DNA from: Staphylococcus sp. MI 10-1553
GTDB taxonomy: Bacteria; Bacillota; Bacilli; Staphylococcales; Staphylococcaceae
Reading direction: 5' to 3'
DNA length: 64,000 bases
Assembly: GCF_010365305.1 (NCBI RefSeq)
Contig: NZ_CP048279.1
Span: 1,674,001 to 1,738,000, forward strand
Part shown: piece by piece, positions 39,882 through 52,112 of the stretch
Layout of the letters: each line of letters starts with the position of its first letter
Numbering within the stretch: position 1 is the first letter of the stretch
The notes under the pieces: model-generated
What the model saw: the letters and a program-made list of their open reading frames with translations, nothing else
The model's database searches: none
What the model was told of the DNA's origin: nothing
Made by a program: the position numbers and the translations under genes

Positions 39882-39901
39882 AATCTCACTTAGTAACACG
39901 T
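39872..39901 (-). promoter_or_regulatory. RAT: ribonucleic antiterminator for GlcT
   Basis: Minus strand CGTGTTACT, then a short linker, then AGGCATGAGT, the same layout as the ptsG/glcA RAT of Bacillus subtilis and S. carnosus that I recall (ACGTGTTACT..AGGCATGAGT). It starts immediately after the glcT stop. Confidence 0.85.
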
Positions 39902-39902
39902 T

Positions 39903-40754
39903 TTATGATTGATTTTGAGATGTCAGTGAGAGTTGCTGAATGTGCATCGTTAAATATGCGACTTCTGCTTCATCCACACGAACATCGATTTGTGATTGTA
40001 TCATTTTAACTATTTTAACAGCTACATTATAGCACAACGGATATTGCGTCTTCAATAGGTTTTCAAAACTCCGTTCAATTGTCGTACGCTCGCCTTTTTT
40101 CAAACGCTGTAAAAGAAAATGAATATGTCTCACAAAACGTTGATACTGAATGGATGCGACTGGAATTTGAATCTCCATATCATGTTCAATCATTCGAATC
40201 GCATTGTTAATCAACTTCGGTACATTTTGCATTTCACTCAAATCAATATCATCAGTTTGAGATGCAATATGCAAAGCAATAAAACCGACTTCATCTTCTG
40301 GAAAGTCTGTGTTCAATTGCAAGTTAATACGCGCCACTACTTTTTTAGCAATTTTATACGCTTCTGGATAACTGTATTTCGTCTCACTTAAAAACGGATT
40401 TTTAATTAACTGCCCCTTTTCCAAGCGTTTCAATGCAAAAATTAAGTGATCGGTTAAGGAGACGATAAATGATTCTTCATGATGCAGTTCAAAATGCGTC
40501 ATAATGATTTGTACAGAATCAATGACCGCACGTAAGACACGTTCATCGGTATGCGCCACTAACATCTTGTAATGGTCTTGTTCGTTTTTATTTTCTAGCT
40601 TAAACACTTTTTCAATCGTATCAGGATCATTGATTTTCATCCCTGGTTTTTTGTTAAATCCAAGGCCTTTACCAATGATAACGACTTCTGATTGTTGGTA
40701 TTCGCAAATCAGCACGTTATTGTTGAGGACTTTTTTTATCGTATATTGATTCAC
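39903..40754 (-). CDS. glcT: BglG-family transcriptional antiterminator GlcT
   Basis: 283 residues: N-terminal RNA-binding CAT domain (KKVLNNNVLICEYQQSEVVIIGKGLGFNKKPG) and two PTS regulation domains with conserved His (AHTDERVL and LTDHLIFALKR in PRD1; FIALHIAS; RHIHFLLQRL and TMHIQQL in PRD2). It binds the RAT and permits ptsG transcription when glucose is available and PtsG does not phosphorylate it. The target gene is directly downstream, an arrangement as in Bacillus. Confidence 0.93.
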   Translation of the reverse strand: MNQYTIKKVLNNNVLICEYQQSEVVIIGKGLGFNKKPGMKINDPDTIEKVFKLENKNEQDHYKMLVAHTDERVLRAVIDSVQIIMTHFELHHEESFIVSLTDHLIFALKRLEKGQLIKNPFLSETKYSYPEAYKIAKKVVARINLQLNTDFPEDEVGFIALHIASQTDDIDLSEMQNVPKLINNAIRMIEHDMEIQIPVASIQYQRFVRHIHFLLQRLKKGERTTIERSFENLLKTQYPLCYNVAVKIVKMIQSQIDVRVDEAEVAYLTMHIQQLSLTSQNQS

Positions 40755-40907
40755 TTTTATGTCACCTCTTCAAAGTACAATTCAAATCATATAACGAAAT
40801 GACTAGAATTGAAAGCACTAATTTTCGAAGTTGAGATTTGTACGACACTTTTTATTAATTAACAAATATGATAGTTCGCTTCATCATTGTGGAAAACGTC
40901 TATAAAA

Positions 40908-40944
40908 TAAAAGGGCTGTAGACAAATGCTGCCCCAGCCCTCTT
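40908..40944 (-). terminator. alsT terminator
   Basis: Minus strand GGGCTGGGGCAGC/GTCTACAGCCC stem then TTTTATTTT. Confidence 0.75.
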
Positions 40945-40948
40945 CAAA

Positions 40949-42412
40949 TTAATCTTCTTTTTTATTTTTATGAATGGCGTTGCCCCAAGATTCAATACCA
41001 AATAAATTGATTTCTAAATCTTCTGGTCTAAAAATCGGACGCTTGCCTTCTTTACGTTGACGTTGGTAGTCTCTCATGACCGCTAACGCAATATTGGACA
41101 AGCCGATAATGGCGATAATGTTAACGATAGCCATTAATCCCATAAACACGTCAGCCGTGCTCCAAACTGTTTCAGTCTTTACAACTGCACCCACGAATAC
41201 AAGAATAACGACAAGACAACGGAAAATGAATAACACAATTTTATTTGTTGATAAAAATTCGATGTTAGATTGTCCATAGTAATAGTTACCGACAACAGAT
41301 GAAAACGCAAATAATGCGACGGCTATAGATAAGAAAATACCACCTGCACTACCTAAATGTTCGTTTAACGCAGATTGTGTCACTGCAACACCTTGTGCTT
41401 CACCTTCACCAAATCTCAAGCCTGAATATAATAAAATCATGATCGCTGTCGCTGTACAAACTAAAATCGTATCAAAGAATACACCTAATGATTGAATTAA
41501 ACCTTGCTTGACAGGGTGTGATACTGCGGCAGTTGCAGCTGCGTTAGGTGCAGAACCCATCCCTGCTTCATTTGAGAAAAGACCACGTTTAACACCTTGT
41601 AATACAGCGAAACCAACTGCGCCACCTGTTGCTTGGTCGATACCGAAAGCACTTTTAATGATTGTAGAAATCATCGGGAAAATTTGATCGATGTTCATCA
41701 CTAAAATAACTAAAACGATTAAAATATAAATAATCGCCATCACCGGTACAATGACTGATGATAATGTTGCGACACTGCGCACACCGCCGAAAATAACAAT
41801 CGCTGTAATGACTGCTAAAATGATACCTGTCACAACAGGACTAATGTGATATTGCGTATTTAATGACTCGGCTATAGTGTTCGATTGTACTGTGTTAAAT
41901 ACAAATGCGAATGTCACAGTAATCAATATCGCAAATAAAACACCTAACCAACGTTGATTCAGCCCTTTTGTGATGTAGTAAGCAGGGCCACCACGGAAGC
42001 CCCCTTCTTTGTCAGGCACTTTATAAACTTGTGCTAACGTTGCTTCGATAAAGGCACTCGCTGCACCAATGATTGCAATAATCCACATCCAAAATACCGC
42101 ACCAGGACCGCCAAGTACAATCGCAGTTGCAACACCGGCAATATTCCCTGTACCTACACGCGAGCCGGCACTAATAGCAAAAGCTTGGAATGACGAAATC
42201 CCCTTCTGACCACTTTCTAAAGTTTCGGATTTATCGGTTAATGCACGAAACATCTCAGGAAGCCATCGAATTTGAACAAACTTTGAACTAATCGAGAAAA
42301 ACAAGCCTACTGTCAACAGTAACCCGATTAAGTATTGTGACCAAATCAAGTCGTTCCCTATTTGAATAAATGCTTTAAACCAATCCGGAATTAAACTATC
42401 AAAATCTCTCAC
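40949..42412 (-). CDS. alsT: Sodium:alanine/glycine symporter (AGCS family)
   Basis: 487 residues with about 11 membrane segments and the family core GVATAIVLGGPGAVFWMW, GGPAYYITKGL and FSNEAGMGSAPNAAA. It imports small neutral amino acids with Na+; some homologues take glutamine. GTG start at 42412 with GAGGGG upstream. It follows parC on the same strand as in other staphylococci, with an independent terminator. Confidence 0.92.
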   Translation of the reverse strand: MRDFDSLIPDWFKAFIQIGNDLIWSQYLIGLLLTVGLFFSISSKFVQIRWLPEMFRALTDKSETLESGQKGISSFQAFAISAGSRVGTGNIAGVATAIVLGGPGAVFWMWIIAIIGAASAFIEATLAQVYKVPDKEGGFRGGPAYYITKGLNQRWLGVLFAILITVTFAFVFNTVQSNTIAESLNTQYHISPVVTGIILAVITAIVIFGGVRSVATLSSVIVPVMAIIYILIVLVILVMNIDQIFPMISTIIKSAFGIDQATGGAVGFAVLQGVKRGLFSNEAGMGSAPNAAATAAVSHPVKQGLIQSLGVFFDTILVCTATAIMILLYSGLRFGEGEAQGVAVTQSALNEHLGSAGGIFLSIAVALFAFSSVVGNYYYGQSNIEFLSTNKIVLFIFRCLVVILVFVGAVVKTETVWSTADVFMGLMAIVNIIAIIGLSNIALAVMRDYQRQRKEGKRPIFRPEDLEINLFGIESWGNAIHKNKKED

Positions 42413-42514
42413 TCGAACCCCTCTTTACTCTTCAGTTTAAATGTCAGTGTCATTTTAAAATAACTAGTCTCATTTTATCATCATTGTACAAAAGTGACTA
42501 TCTATTTTTTAATA

Positions 42515-44925
42515 CTAGTCCACATACAAGTCTTCAATTTCACCGAATGTACTCGTATCTACCACAAAACTACCATTAGTGTACTGTTCTGACAAATGAA
42601 TGTCTTTAATCAATCCTGTTGTCTCATCTTGTTGAGATACAAGTCGATATTGTAACTGCTCAGGGCGACATACACGTGCTGCAACGACGCGATGTGGTTG
42701 CTTTTTCAACTCTTTTAATAACGTAATACCGCGTTGTGCACGTTTCGCTTGTTGTAACACTTTAAAACCAATGCGCTTCAATGCACCGCGTTGTGTCGCA
42801 ATTAAAATCGTATCTTCTGTTTGAATGTAATCAACTAGGACGACATGATCTTCGTCTTTTAAATTAATCGCTTTAATTCCTGCTGCACGCAATCCATTAT
42901 CTGGCAGTTCAGACATCGGATACGTCAGAGACATGCCTCGGTGTGTTAACAATGTAATGAGTTGTGACGACGCATCAGTTGGCACAAGCATCACTGAAAT
43001 CAACGCATCGCCTTCTTTCACTTTCATCGCTACGAGTGGCTTCGTTGTCCTTGTTGACTTAAAGCCAGACAATAAACTTTTCTTAATCATACCTTGGCGT
43101 GTAGCTGTAATGATCGCACGCTCATCATTAAAATCAGATACAGTGTAACAATCTACCACGCGTTCGTCTTCTTCAATTGGCACGATTTGAGACACATGTT
43201 GACCCAAATCTTTCCATTTCACGTCAGGCAATTTATGCACAGGTATGAGCAAGTAACGTCCTTTGTTTGTAAAGACCATCGCGTAATCTTGTGTATTAGT
43301 TTCAATCATTTTCAACACACCATCACGCTCTTTTAAGCCAATTTCTTCTTTACCACTTGCATTGAAACTTCTTAACGACGTCCGTTTAATATACCCTTCT
43401 TGCGTCAGACTTAACATGACTGTTTCACTTGGGACAATCACTTCTTTATCGATTTTAATTTCAGAAATTTTCTCTTCAATGATCGAAAGACGTGGCTGTT
43501 TAAATTGCTTTTTGATTTCAGATAACTCTTCTTTAATCACATCGAGTAACGCATCGTGATTTTCTAAAATATGTTTCAATGCCGCAATTTTCTGTTTGAG
43601 TGCATCATACTCTTCTTGCAATGCCACAATGTCGGTATTCGTTAAACGGTAAAGTTGTAACATCACAATGGCTTCTGCTTGAGCTTCTGTAAAGTCATAC
43701 GTTTCAACTAAATTATCTTTCGCATCACGCTTATTTTTTGAATTTCGAATTAATGTGATGACTTCATCTAGAATAGAAAGTGCCTTCATCAGCCCTTCAA
43801 CAATGTGCATACGTTCTTCTGTATGTTTTAAATCAAAGTTTGTACGACGTGTAACAACCTCAATTTGGTGGTTAAGATAACTACTAATAATCGGTTTAAT
43901 ACCCATCAATTTCGGGCGACCTTCCGTAATTGCAACCATGTTGAAGTTGTACGCCACTTGTAAATCTGTATTTTTGTATAAGAAGTTTAAAATCGATGTT
44001 GCATTCACATCTTTTTTCAATTCGACAGCGACACGTAAGCCACTTCGATCCGTTTCATCACGTACTTCTACGATACCTTCTACCTTTTTGTCCGCACGCA
44101 ATTCATCAATCTTTTTCACGAGACTACTTTTATTCACTTCGTAAGGAATTTCTGTCACGATAATTTGACTACGCCCATTACGCAACGTTTCGATGTCAGC
44201 TTTTGCACGTACAACGACTTTCCCTTTACCTGTTTCATAAGCCTTTTTAATCCCATCGATGCCTTGTACAATACCGCCTGTCGGAAAATCAGGCCCTTTA
44301 ATATATTTCATGAGCTGTTTCACTGTCAATTCAGGATTGTCGATATATTTCAACGTCGCCGTAATGACTTCAGCTAAGTTGTGCGGAGGAATGTCAGTCG
44401 CATAACCCGCTGAAATCCCCGTCGAACCATTCACCAATAAATTTGGAAAACGTGCCGGCAATACCATAGGCTCCATTTCGGTATCATCATAGTTCGGTAC
44501 AAAATCGACAGTATCTTTATTAATATCACGTAAAATTTGTTCAGATAACTGACTTAATTTCGCTTCAGTGTAACGCATCGCAGCAGGAGGGTCATTGTCA
44601 ATACTCCCGTTATTCCCGTGCATTTCAACGAGCACATGACGCAATTTCCAGTCTTGACTCAAACGGACCATTGCATCATACACAGAACTATCACCATGCG
44701 GATGCAACTGACCAATCACGTCCCCAACTGTTTTGGCACTTTTACGAAAATGTTTATCGTACGTATTGCCATTCGAATACATAGAATACAGAATACGACG
44801 CTGCACCGGTTTCAATCCATCGCGTACATCAGGCAAAGCACGCTCTTGAATGATGTATTTACTGTAGCGACCAAAACGATCACCAATAACATCAACTAAA
44901 GGTAAATTTTGGATGATTTCAGCCA

Positions 44926-44926
<1 letters not shown>
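42515..44926 (-). CDS. parC: DNA topoisomerase IV subunit A
   Basis: 803 residues. The quinolone region reads [12 protein letters not shown]: Ser80 and Asp84 are both the susceptible forms (S. aureus has Glu84). The catalytic Tyr is in [10 protein letters not shown], near residue 119. The C-terminal half is a six-bladed DNA-wrapping pinwheel ([33 protein letters not shown]). It decatenates daughter chromosomes with ParE. Its ATG shares one base with the parE stop, so translation is coupled. Confidence 0.97.
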
Positions 44927-46923
<1,997 letters not shown>

Positions 46924-46938
46924 TCAATTCCCCTCCTA

Positions 46939-46952
46939 CAAACATACGTTCG
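46939..46952 (-). promoter_or_regulatory. LexA operator upstream of parE-parC
   Basis: Minus strand CGAACGTATGTTTG, one mismatch from CGAAC-N4-GTTYC at the last base; it lies immediately 5' of the ribosome-binding site, where bound LexA would block transcription. Confidence 0.7.
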
Positions 46953-47213
46953 TTTATCAAACTATACAATAGCTATTCTTATATAAATCAAGGTAAAATG
47001 CAAGCCTAATCTAAATAGCAGCAAAAATTAATATTATTTTTATGTGTATCGACTATTGATTACAAACTGCTAACTATGTAAAATCATAATGAATAAATGA
47101 TACATTTTTAAATTCATTAATAGCATAAAGCAATTCAATAAAATATAAAAATACCTCATCTTCTCTTAAATTATGTTAAAATAGGAGTAGGTACTAAAAG
47201 GATGTGAAGAATC

Positions 47214-47795
47214 ATGGTGTTAATCCTACTATTCATCGTTAGCTATTTAATTGGTTCCATACCAAGTGGCTATTTAATTGGTAAGATTTTCTTCAAAAAA
47301 GATATTAGAAAATATGGTAGTGGTAATATGGGAGCCACAAATAGTTTTCGTGTACTTGGGAAGCCAGCTGGTTTTGCAGTCACATTTTTTGATATATTCA
47401 AAGGCTTTATCGTTGTATTTTTACCTGTCATCTTTAACGTAGAAATACACGGTTTACTCGTAGGAATTTTTGCAATTCTAGGACATGTTTATCCGATTTA
47501 CTTAAAATTCCGTGGTGGAAAAGCTGTTGCAACAAGTGCTGGCGTGATGCTTGCGGTCAATCCAATTTTGTTATTAATTCTTGCAGCTATCTTTTTCGCT
47601 ATTTTGAAATTAACAAAATACGTTTCTTTATCAAGTATTATTGCGGCTATTTGCTGTGTTATTGGCTCTTTCTTTGTGAGTGACTATATTATGCTTATTA
47701 CAAGTTTTGTAGTGGCGATATTGCTGATTTATCGTCATATGAGCAATATTAAACGAATTATTAAAGGCACAGAACCGAAAATTAAATGGATGTAA
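47214..47795 (+). CDS. plsY: Acyl-phosphate glycerol-3-phosphate acyltransferase
   Basis: 193 residues, five or so membrane segments. Signature motifs are present: [36 protein letters not shown]. It makes lysophosphatidic acid from acyl phosphate and glycerol-3-phosphate, the first step of phospholipid synthesis. GGATGTG precedes the ATG. It is divergent from parE across 290 bases, as in other staphylococci. Confidence 0.96.
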   Translation: MVLILLFIVSYLIGSIPSGYLIGKIFFKKDIRKYGSGNMGATNSFRVLGKPAGFAVTFFDIFKGFIVVFLPVIFNVEIHGLLVGIFAILGHVYPIYLKFRGGKAVATSAGVMLAVNPILLLILAAIFFAILKLTKYVSLSSIIAAICCVIGSFFVSDYIMLITSFVVAILLIYRHMSNIKRIIKGTEPKIKWM

Positions 47796-47818
47796 TCATA
47801 AAGTTTTAAATTTCATTG

Positions 47819-47877
47819 AAAACCCCTTACAATAAGGTTGAATAACATTAACCTTAATATTGAAAGGGGTTTTTTAC
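47819..47877 (+). terminator. plsY terminator that overlaps the yneR ribosome-binding site
   Basis: Outer stem AAAACCCCTT (47819-47828) with AAAGGGGTTTT (47863-47873), inner AAGGTT/AACCTT, then the T-run. The AAAGGGG arm is also the Shine-Dalgarno sequence of yneR (GTG at 47878), so the hairpin may both end plsY transcripts and limit yneR translation. Confidence 0.75.
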
Positions 47878-48183
47878 GTGAAAATTGAACTTACAGATGA
47901 CGCTGTCCAATGGTTCAAAGACGAGTTAGAGTTACCTGAAGAAGGAAAGGTATTACAATTCTATGTGCGTTATGGCGGCGAATTTCAACTCAAACAAGGC
48001 TTTAGCCCCGCTTTTAATGTAGAATTTGAAAGTGATATTGATGAAATTGGCTTTGAGGAAATATTTAACGACATTCGCATCGTTATTGCCGAAAAAGACG
48101 TTTGGTACTATGAAGATCATAAACTTTCCATCGATATTAACGACGATGAAGTCATTTACAAAGCTGAAGCAATCGAAGCATAA
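47878..48183 (+). CDS. yneR: HesB/YneR-like protein
   Basis: 101 residues ([33 protein letters not shown]..) matching the YneR/HesB-like family of Firmicutes, which lacks the conserved cysteines of true iron-sulfur scaffolds; none occurs here either. Function is unknown. I use GTG 47878 with AAAGGGG 8 bases upstream; the TTG at 47860 lies inside the hairpin without a ribosome-binding site. Confidence 0.82.
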   Translation: MKIELTDDAVQWFKDELELPEEGKVLQFYVRYGGEFQLKQGFSPAFNVEFESDIDEIGFEEIFNDIRIVIAEKDVWYYEDHKLSIDINDDEVIYKAEAIEA

Positions 48184-48201
48184 TCATGTTCCATCAAACA
48201 T

Positions 48202-48259
48202 AAAAAGGTGTCGACTAGGAATCTTTTTTGTTATAGAGATTTCTATCCGACACTTTTTA
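48202..48259 (+). terminator. yneR terminator
   Basis: AAAAAGGTGTCG and CGACACTTTTT close a long stem with TAGGAATC/GATTTCTA inside. Confidence 0.8.
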
Positions 48260-48320
48260 TATTTTAATTCATGTGATATTTACCATAGTGCTCAGCGCAA
48301 CTATTTTTATAGCATATGTC

Positions 48321-48773
48321 CTAGCCTTTCACTTCTAAATCTTCACCGGCTTGATTACGTTGGTCCACATCATGATACACTGCATACCAATTCGGAAATG
48401 CTTTATCTAAACGGACAGGTTTCCCCGCATCTTTCGTAATGATAACGTTATCTGTATATCCAGTTGTAACGCGTTCACCTTTTGCATTATAGATTTCATA
48501 TTGATAACGAGAACGTAAACGTGAAAATCGAGATACCCACGTTTTAATCGTCACTTTTTCAGGATATGTCACACTTTTTTTATATTGAATGTTGAGTTCA
48601 GTCACTGGTGAAACAATGCCTGCTTGTTCCATTTCTGCATAGTCTAGGCCAAGCTTGCGTATGTAATCCGTACGTGCCACCTCAAACCAAGTCGCATAAT
48701 TCCCGTGATAAATCACACCCATTTGATCCGTTTCTTGGTATCTTGCTTCAATTTCCGTTAATGCATAAATCAT
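48321..48773 (-). CDS. Hotdog-fold acyl-CoA thioesterase (YbgC-like)
   Basis: 150 residues with the 4HBT motif YQETDQMGVIYHGNYATWFEVARTD: the catalytic Asp and the helix are clear. It hydrolyses acyl-CoA or acyl-ACP thioesters; substrate not known. It is a single gene upstream of aconitase on the same strand. Confidence 0.9.
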   Translation of the reverse strand: MIYALTEIEARYQETDQMGVIYHGNYATWFEVARTDYIRKLGLDYAEMEQAGIVSPVTELNIQYKKSVTYPEKVTIKTWVSRFSRLRSRYQYEIYNAKGERVTTGYTDNVIITKDAGKPVRLDKAFPNWYAVYHDVDQRNQAGEDLEVKG

Positions 48774-48779
48774 TCTTTA

Positions 48780-49048
48780 ACCTTCTTTCTATATTAGAGA
48801 GAAACATGCTGCATTTGAAAAGTAATAGTCGGTTCAAATCAGCGCTATCTCACAAATTGAAACTTTATCTTCATTCATCTATATTACATTATCGCATATT
48901 CTGATCAATTTCATACAGTGCGGACCCCTTACCGTTTAGTTTTAAAAGTCGTTTTGTAATATTAAGGTTGACATAAAATAATTACGATAAAATTATATAC
49001 TTTACTCGTTTTGCTATGAGATTTCTCTCGTTTCCTCAACACACAATA
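48780..49048. other. Gene-free gap between thioesterase gene and the acnA terminator
   Basis: No convincing ORF. It holds the presumptive promoter for the thioesterase gene, and on the plus strand GGTTGACATAA (48967-48977), a promoter-like sequence resembling that at 23907. Confidence 0.45.
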
Positions 49049-49085
49049 AAAAGGGATAAGCGCCAATAATGACCTCATCCCATAT
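49049..49085 (-). terminator. acnA terminator
   Basis: Minus strand GGGATGAGG..TTATCCC type stem followed by five T. Confidence 0.6.
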
Positions 49086-49108
49086 AATTAAAAGTCTATA
49101 TCATGCTA

Positions 49109-51814
49109 TTACTCTGAAGCTAACTTCTTACGTAATACAAGTTGTAAAATACCGCCGTGACGATAGTAATCAATCTCAACATTTGAATCGAAACGTGCAG
49201 TCACATCGAATTCAACTGTTGTACCATCTTCTTTAGTCGCTGTCACTTTAACCGTTTGACCTGGTTGCACATTTTCATCTAGATCAACAGCAATTGTCTC
49301 TGTACCATCTAAGCCTAATGTATCCGCAGATTCTCCTTCTTTAAATTGTAAAGGAAGCACCCCCATCATCACTAAGTTTGAGCGATGAATACGTTCGTAA
49401 CTTTGTGCGATAACTGTTTTCACGCCTAAAAGATTTGTACCTTTAGCCGCCCAGTCACGAGAAGACCCCATACCATAGTCGTTACCTGCTAATACAACTA
49501 AACCAGTACCGTCTTCTTTATATTTCATTGCAGCATCGAAAATCGGCATCACTTCACCAGTTGGCCAGTAAGTTGTGAATCCACCTTCTGTACCTGGTGC
49601 AAGTTGGTTTTTAATACGGATATTCGCAAATGTACCACGTACCATTACTTCATGGTTACCACGACGAGAACCATAAGAGTTGAAATCACGTGGCGATACA
49701 CCATTCGCTGTTAAATATTGACCTGCTGGTGTATCTTTACCAATCGCACCTGCTGGAGAAATATGGTCCGTTGTCACTGAGTCACCGAATTTACCCATCA
49801 CACGTAAGTTAGATAACGGTTGAATCGTACTAGGCTCTTTCGATAAACCTTGGAAGAATGTTGGATTTTGAATGTATGTTGATTGTGGATCAAAGTCGTA
49901 CAATGGTTGATTCGTTGTATCGATTTGGTTCCATAATTCGTTGTTGTCATACACGCTCTTATATTCTTCTTTAAATAATTCAGGTGTTACAACGCTTTCA
50001 ACTGCATCTGCTACTTCTTGAATGGATGGCCAAATATCTTTCAAGAACACATCATTGCCTTGTTGGTCTTGACCTAATACTTCGCTGTGAAGATCGATAT
50101 CTACAGTACCTGCCAATGCATACGCAACAACAAGTGGTGGTGAAGCAAGATAGTTTGCTTTCACTAATGGGTGAATACGACCTTCGAAGTTACGGTTACC
50201 TGATAATACAGAAGTGACAAGTAAATCTTCGTCAACAATCGCTTTTTCAATTTCTTCTAATAATGGGCCTGAGTTACCGATACAAGTTGTACAGCCATAA
50301 CCAACTAAGTTAAAGCCGAGTTGATCTAAGTAACTTTGTAAGCCTGAGTCACGTAAATAACCTGTTACGACTTTTGAACCAGGTGCTAAAGATGTCTTCA
50401 CATAAGATGGCACCTCTAAACCTTTTTCAACTGCTTTTTTCGCTAATAAACCCGCACCTAACATCACGTATGGGTTAGATGTGTTCGTACAAGATGTAAT
50501 CGCTGCAATCGCAATATCACCTGTCGTCATTTCAGTTGTTGAGCCGTCTTTAAAGTTCACTGTCGCTGTTTTATCGAATTCCGACTTATCTAAACCATGA
50601 CCTTGGTTACCCGCTGGAGCTGTAACAGATTTTTCGAATTCTTTTTTCATGTCGCTTAAGAAAATTAAATCTTGAGGACGTTTAGGACCAGATAAAGACG
50701 CTTCAACAGTTGATAAGTCTAAATCTACCACATCTGTATAGTTCGGTTCTTCATTTACATCAAAGAACAAGTGGTTTTGTTTTAAGTATTTCTCGACTGT
50801 TTCAATATGCTCATCAGAACGACCCGTTAAACGTAAATATTTTAAAGTTTCATCGTCAACTGGGAAGAAACCACAAGTCGCACCATATTCAGGCGCCATA
50901 TTCGCGATTGTCGCACGGTCAGCAAGTGGTAATTTGTCTACACCAGGACCAAAGAACTCAACGAACTTACCTACAACGCCTTTTTTACGTAATAATTCAG
51001 TTACACGTAATGCTAAGTCTGTTGCATTAGCACCTTGAGGTAATTCGTTCGTCAAACGTACTCCAATCACTTCTGGAATTGGGAAATATGAAGGTTGACC
51101 GAGCATACCCGCTTCAGCTTCGATACCACCAACACCCCAACCGAGAACACCTAAACCATTGATCATTGTTGTATGAGAGTCAGTACCTACTAATGTATCA
51201 GGGAATGCAACTTGTTCGCCATTCTCTTCACGTACGTGGACAACATTAGCTAAATACTCTAAGTTAACTTGGTGAACGATACCTGTTGCTGGCGGTACTG
51301 CGTTATAGTTATCAAACGCTTTTGTCGCCCAGTTTAAAAATTGGTAACGCTCATAGTTACGTTCAAATTCTAATTTCATGTTGCGTTCTAACGATTCAGG
51401 ATTCGCATAGCTATCAACTTGTACAGAGTGGTCGATAACTAAGTCTACAGGTACTTCAGGATTGATTTTAGTTAAGTCCCCACCTACATCATCCATCGCT
51501 TTACGTAATGAAGCCAAGTCCACGACAGCTGGCACACCAGTAAAGTCTTGCAAAATAACACGTGATGGCTTAAATGGCACCTCACCTTTTTCGTTTTCTT
51601 TACCGAAAGATGAAAGTGCTTTAATGTGTTCATCTGTAATGACAAAGCCATCCTCTTGACGTAAAACAGATTCAAGTAACACACGAATTGAGTATGGCAA
51701 ACGACTAATTTGTGTGTAACCTTGTTCTTCTAAAGTGTTTAAATCGTAATACGTTAAGTTCTTACCATTTAATTGGAATGACTTTTTTGCTTGTGCTTTT
51801 AAATTTGAAGCCAT
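49109..51814 (-). CDS. acnA: Aconitate hydratase A
   Basis: 901 residues, IRP1-type aconitase. Cluster cysteines are in [10 protein letters not shown] and [14 protein letters not shown]; substrate residues in [17 protein letters not shown] and [16 protein letters not shown]. It converts citrate to isocitrate and can act as an iron-responsive RNA-binding protein when it loses its cluster. GGGGGG precedes the ATG. A Fur-like palindrome lies about 175 bases upstream. Confidence 0.97.
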   Translation of the reverse strand: MASNLKAQAKKSFQLNGKNLTYYDLNTLEEQGYTQISRLPYSIRVLLESVLRQEDGFVITDEHIKALSSFGKENEKGEVPFKPSRVILQDFTGVPAVVDLASLRKAMDDVGGDLTKINPEVPVDLVIDHSVQVDSYANPESLERNMKLEFERNYERYQFLNWATKAFDNYNAVPPATGIVHQVNLEYLANVVHVREENGEQVAFPDTLVGTDSHTTMINGLGVLGWGVGGIEAEAGMLGQPSYFPIPEVIGVRLTNELPQGANATDLALRVTELLRKKGVVGKFVEFFGPGVDKLPLADRATIANMAPEYGATCGFFPVDDETLKYLRLTGRSDEHIETVEKYLKQNHLFFDVNEEPNYTDVVDLDLSTVEASLSGPKRPQDLIFLSDMKKEFEKSVTAPAGNQGHGLDKSEFDKTATVNFKDGSTTEMTTGDIAIAAITSCTNTSNPYVMLGAGLLAKKAVEKGLEVPSYVKTSLAPGSKVVTGYLRDSGLQSYLDQLGFNLVGYGCTTCIGNSGPLLEEIEKAIVDEDLLVTSVLSGNRNFEGRIHPLVKANYLASPPLVVAYALAGTVDIDLHSEVLGQDQQGNDVFLKDIWPSIQEVADAVESVVTPELFKEEYKSVYDNNELWNQIDTTNQPLYDFDPQSTYIQNPTFFQGLSKEPSTIQPLSNLRVMGKFGDSVTTDHISPAGAIGKDTPAGQYLTANGVSPRDFNSYGSRRGNHEVMVRGTFANIRIKNQLAPGTEGGFTTYWPTGEVMPIFDAAMKYKEDGTGLVVLAGNDYGMGSSRDWAAKGTNLLGVKTVIAQSYERIHRSNLVMMGVLPLQFKEGESADTLGLDGTETIAVDLDENVQPGQTVKVTATKEDGTTVEFDVTARFDSNVEIDYYRHGGILQLVLRKKLASE

Positions 51815-51987
51815 TGAATATCCCCCCTGATATTTTTATATGCCGTTTATTTAATTGTATAATTAACGCTTTATGAAAACAACTAAATGGAGAGCAAAAG
51901 TAATCATTTGGAGTTTTGACTTTCTAATCAGTTATTATAAGCAAAAGTTATAATGATGATATAGCGTTATAAGTATATGTTATTAAT

Positions 51988-52002
51988 TGAGAATGATTTT
52001 CA
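51988..52002. promoter_or_regulatory. Fur-box-like palindrome upstream of acnA
   Basis: TGAGAATGATTTTCA fits the 7-1-7 Fur core TGATAAT-N-ATTATCA at 12 of 14 positions, and is extended by flanking T and A (TTGAGAATGATTTTCAA). It lies between the opuD terminator and the acnA promoter region. Confidence 0.55.
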
Positions 52003-52065
52003 ATAACACATTTGATGGGCTAGGAATATCCGAGTGAGATAATGACACTTTGCGTGCAACAACGT

Positions 52066-52106
52066 AAAAAACGGCTGATGATATGCAGTCACCAACCGTA
52101 AAAATT
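52066..52106 (-). terminator. opuD terminator
   Basis: Minus strand ACGGTTGGTGA/TCATCAGCCGT stem followed by six T. Confidence 0.8.
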
Positions 52107-52112
52107 TACTTT

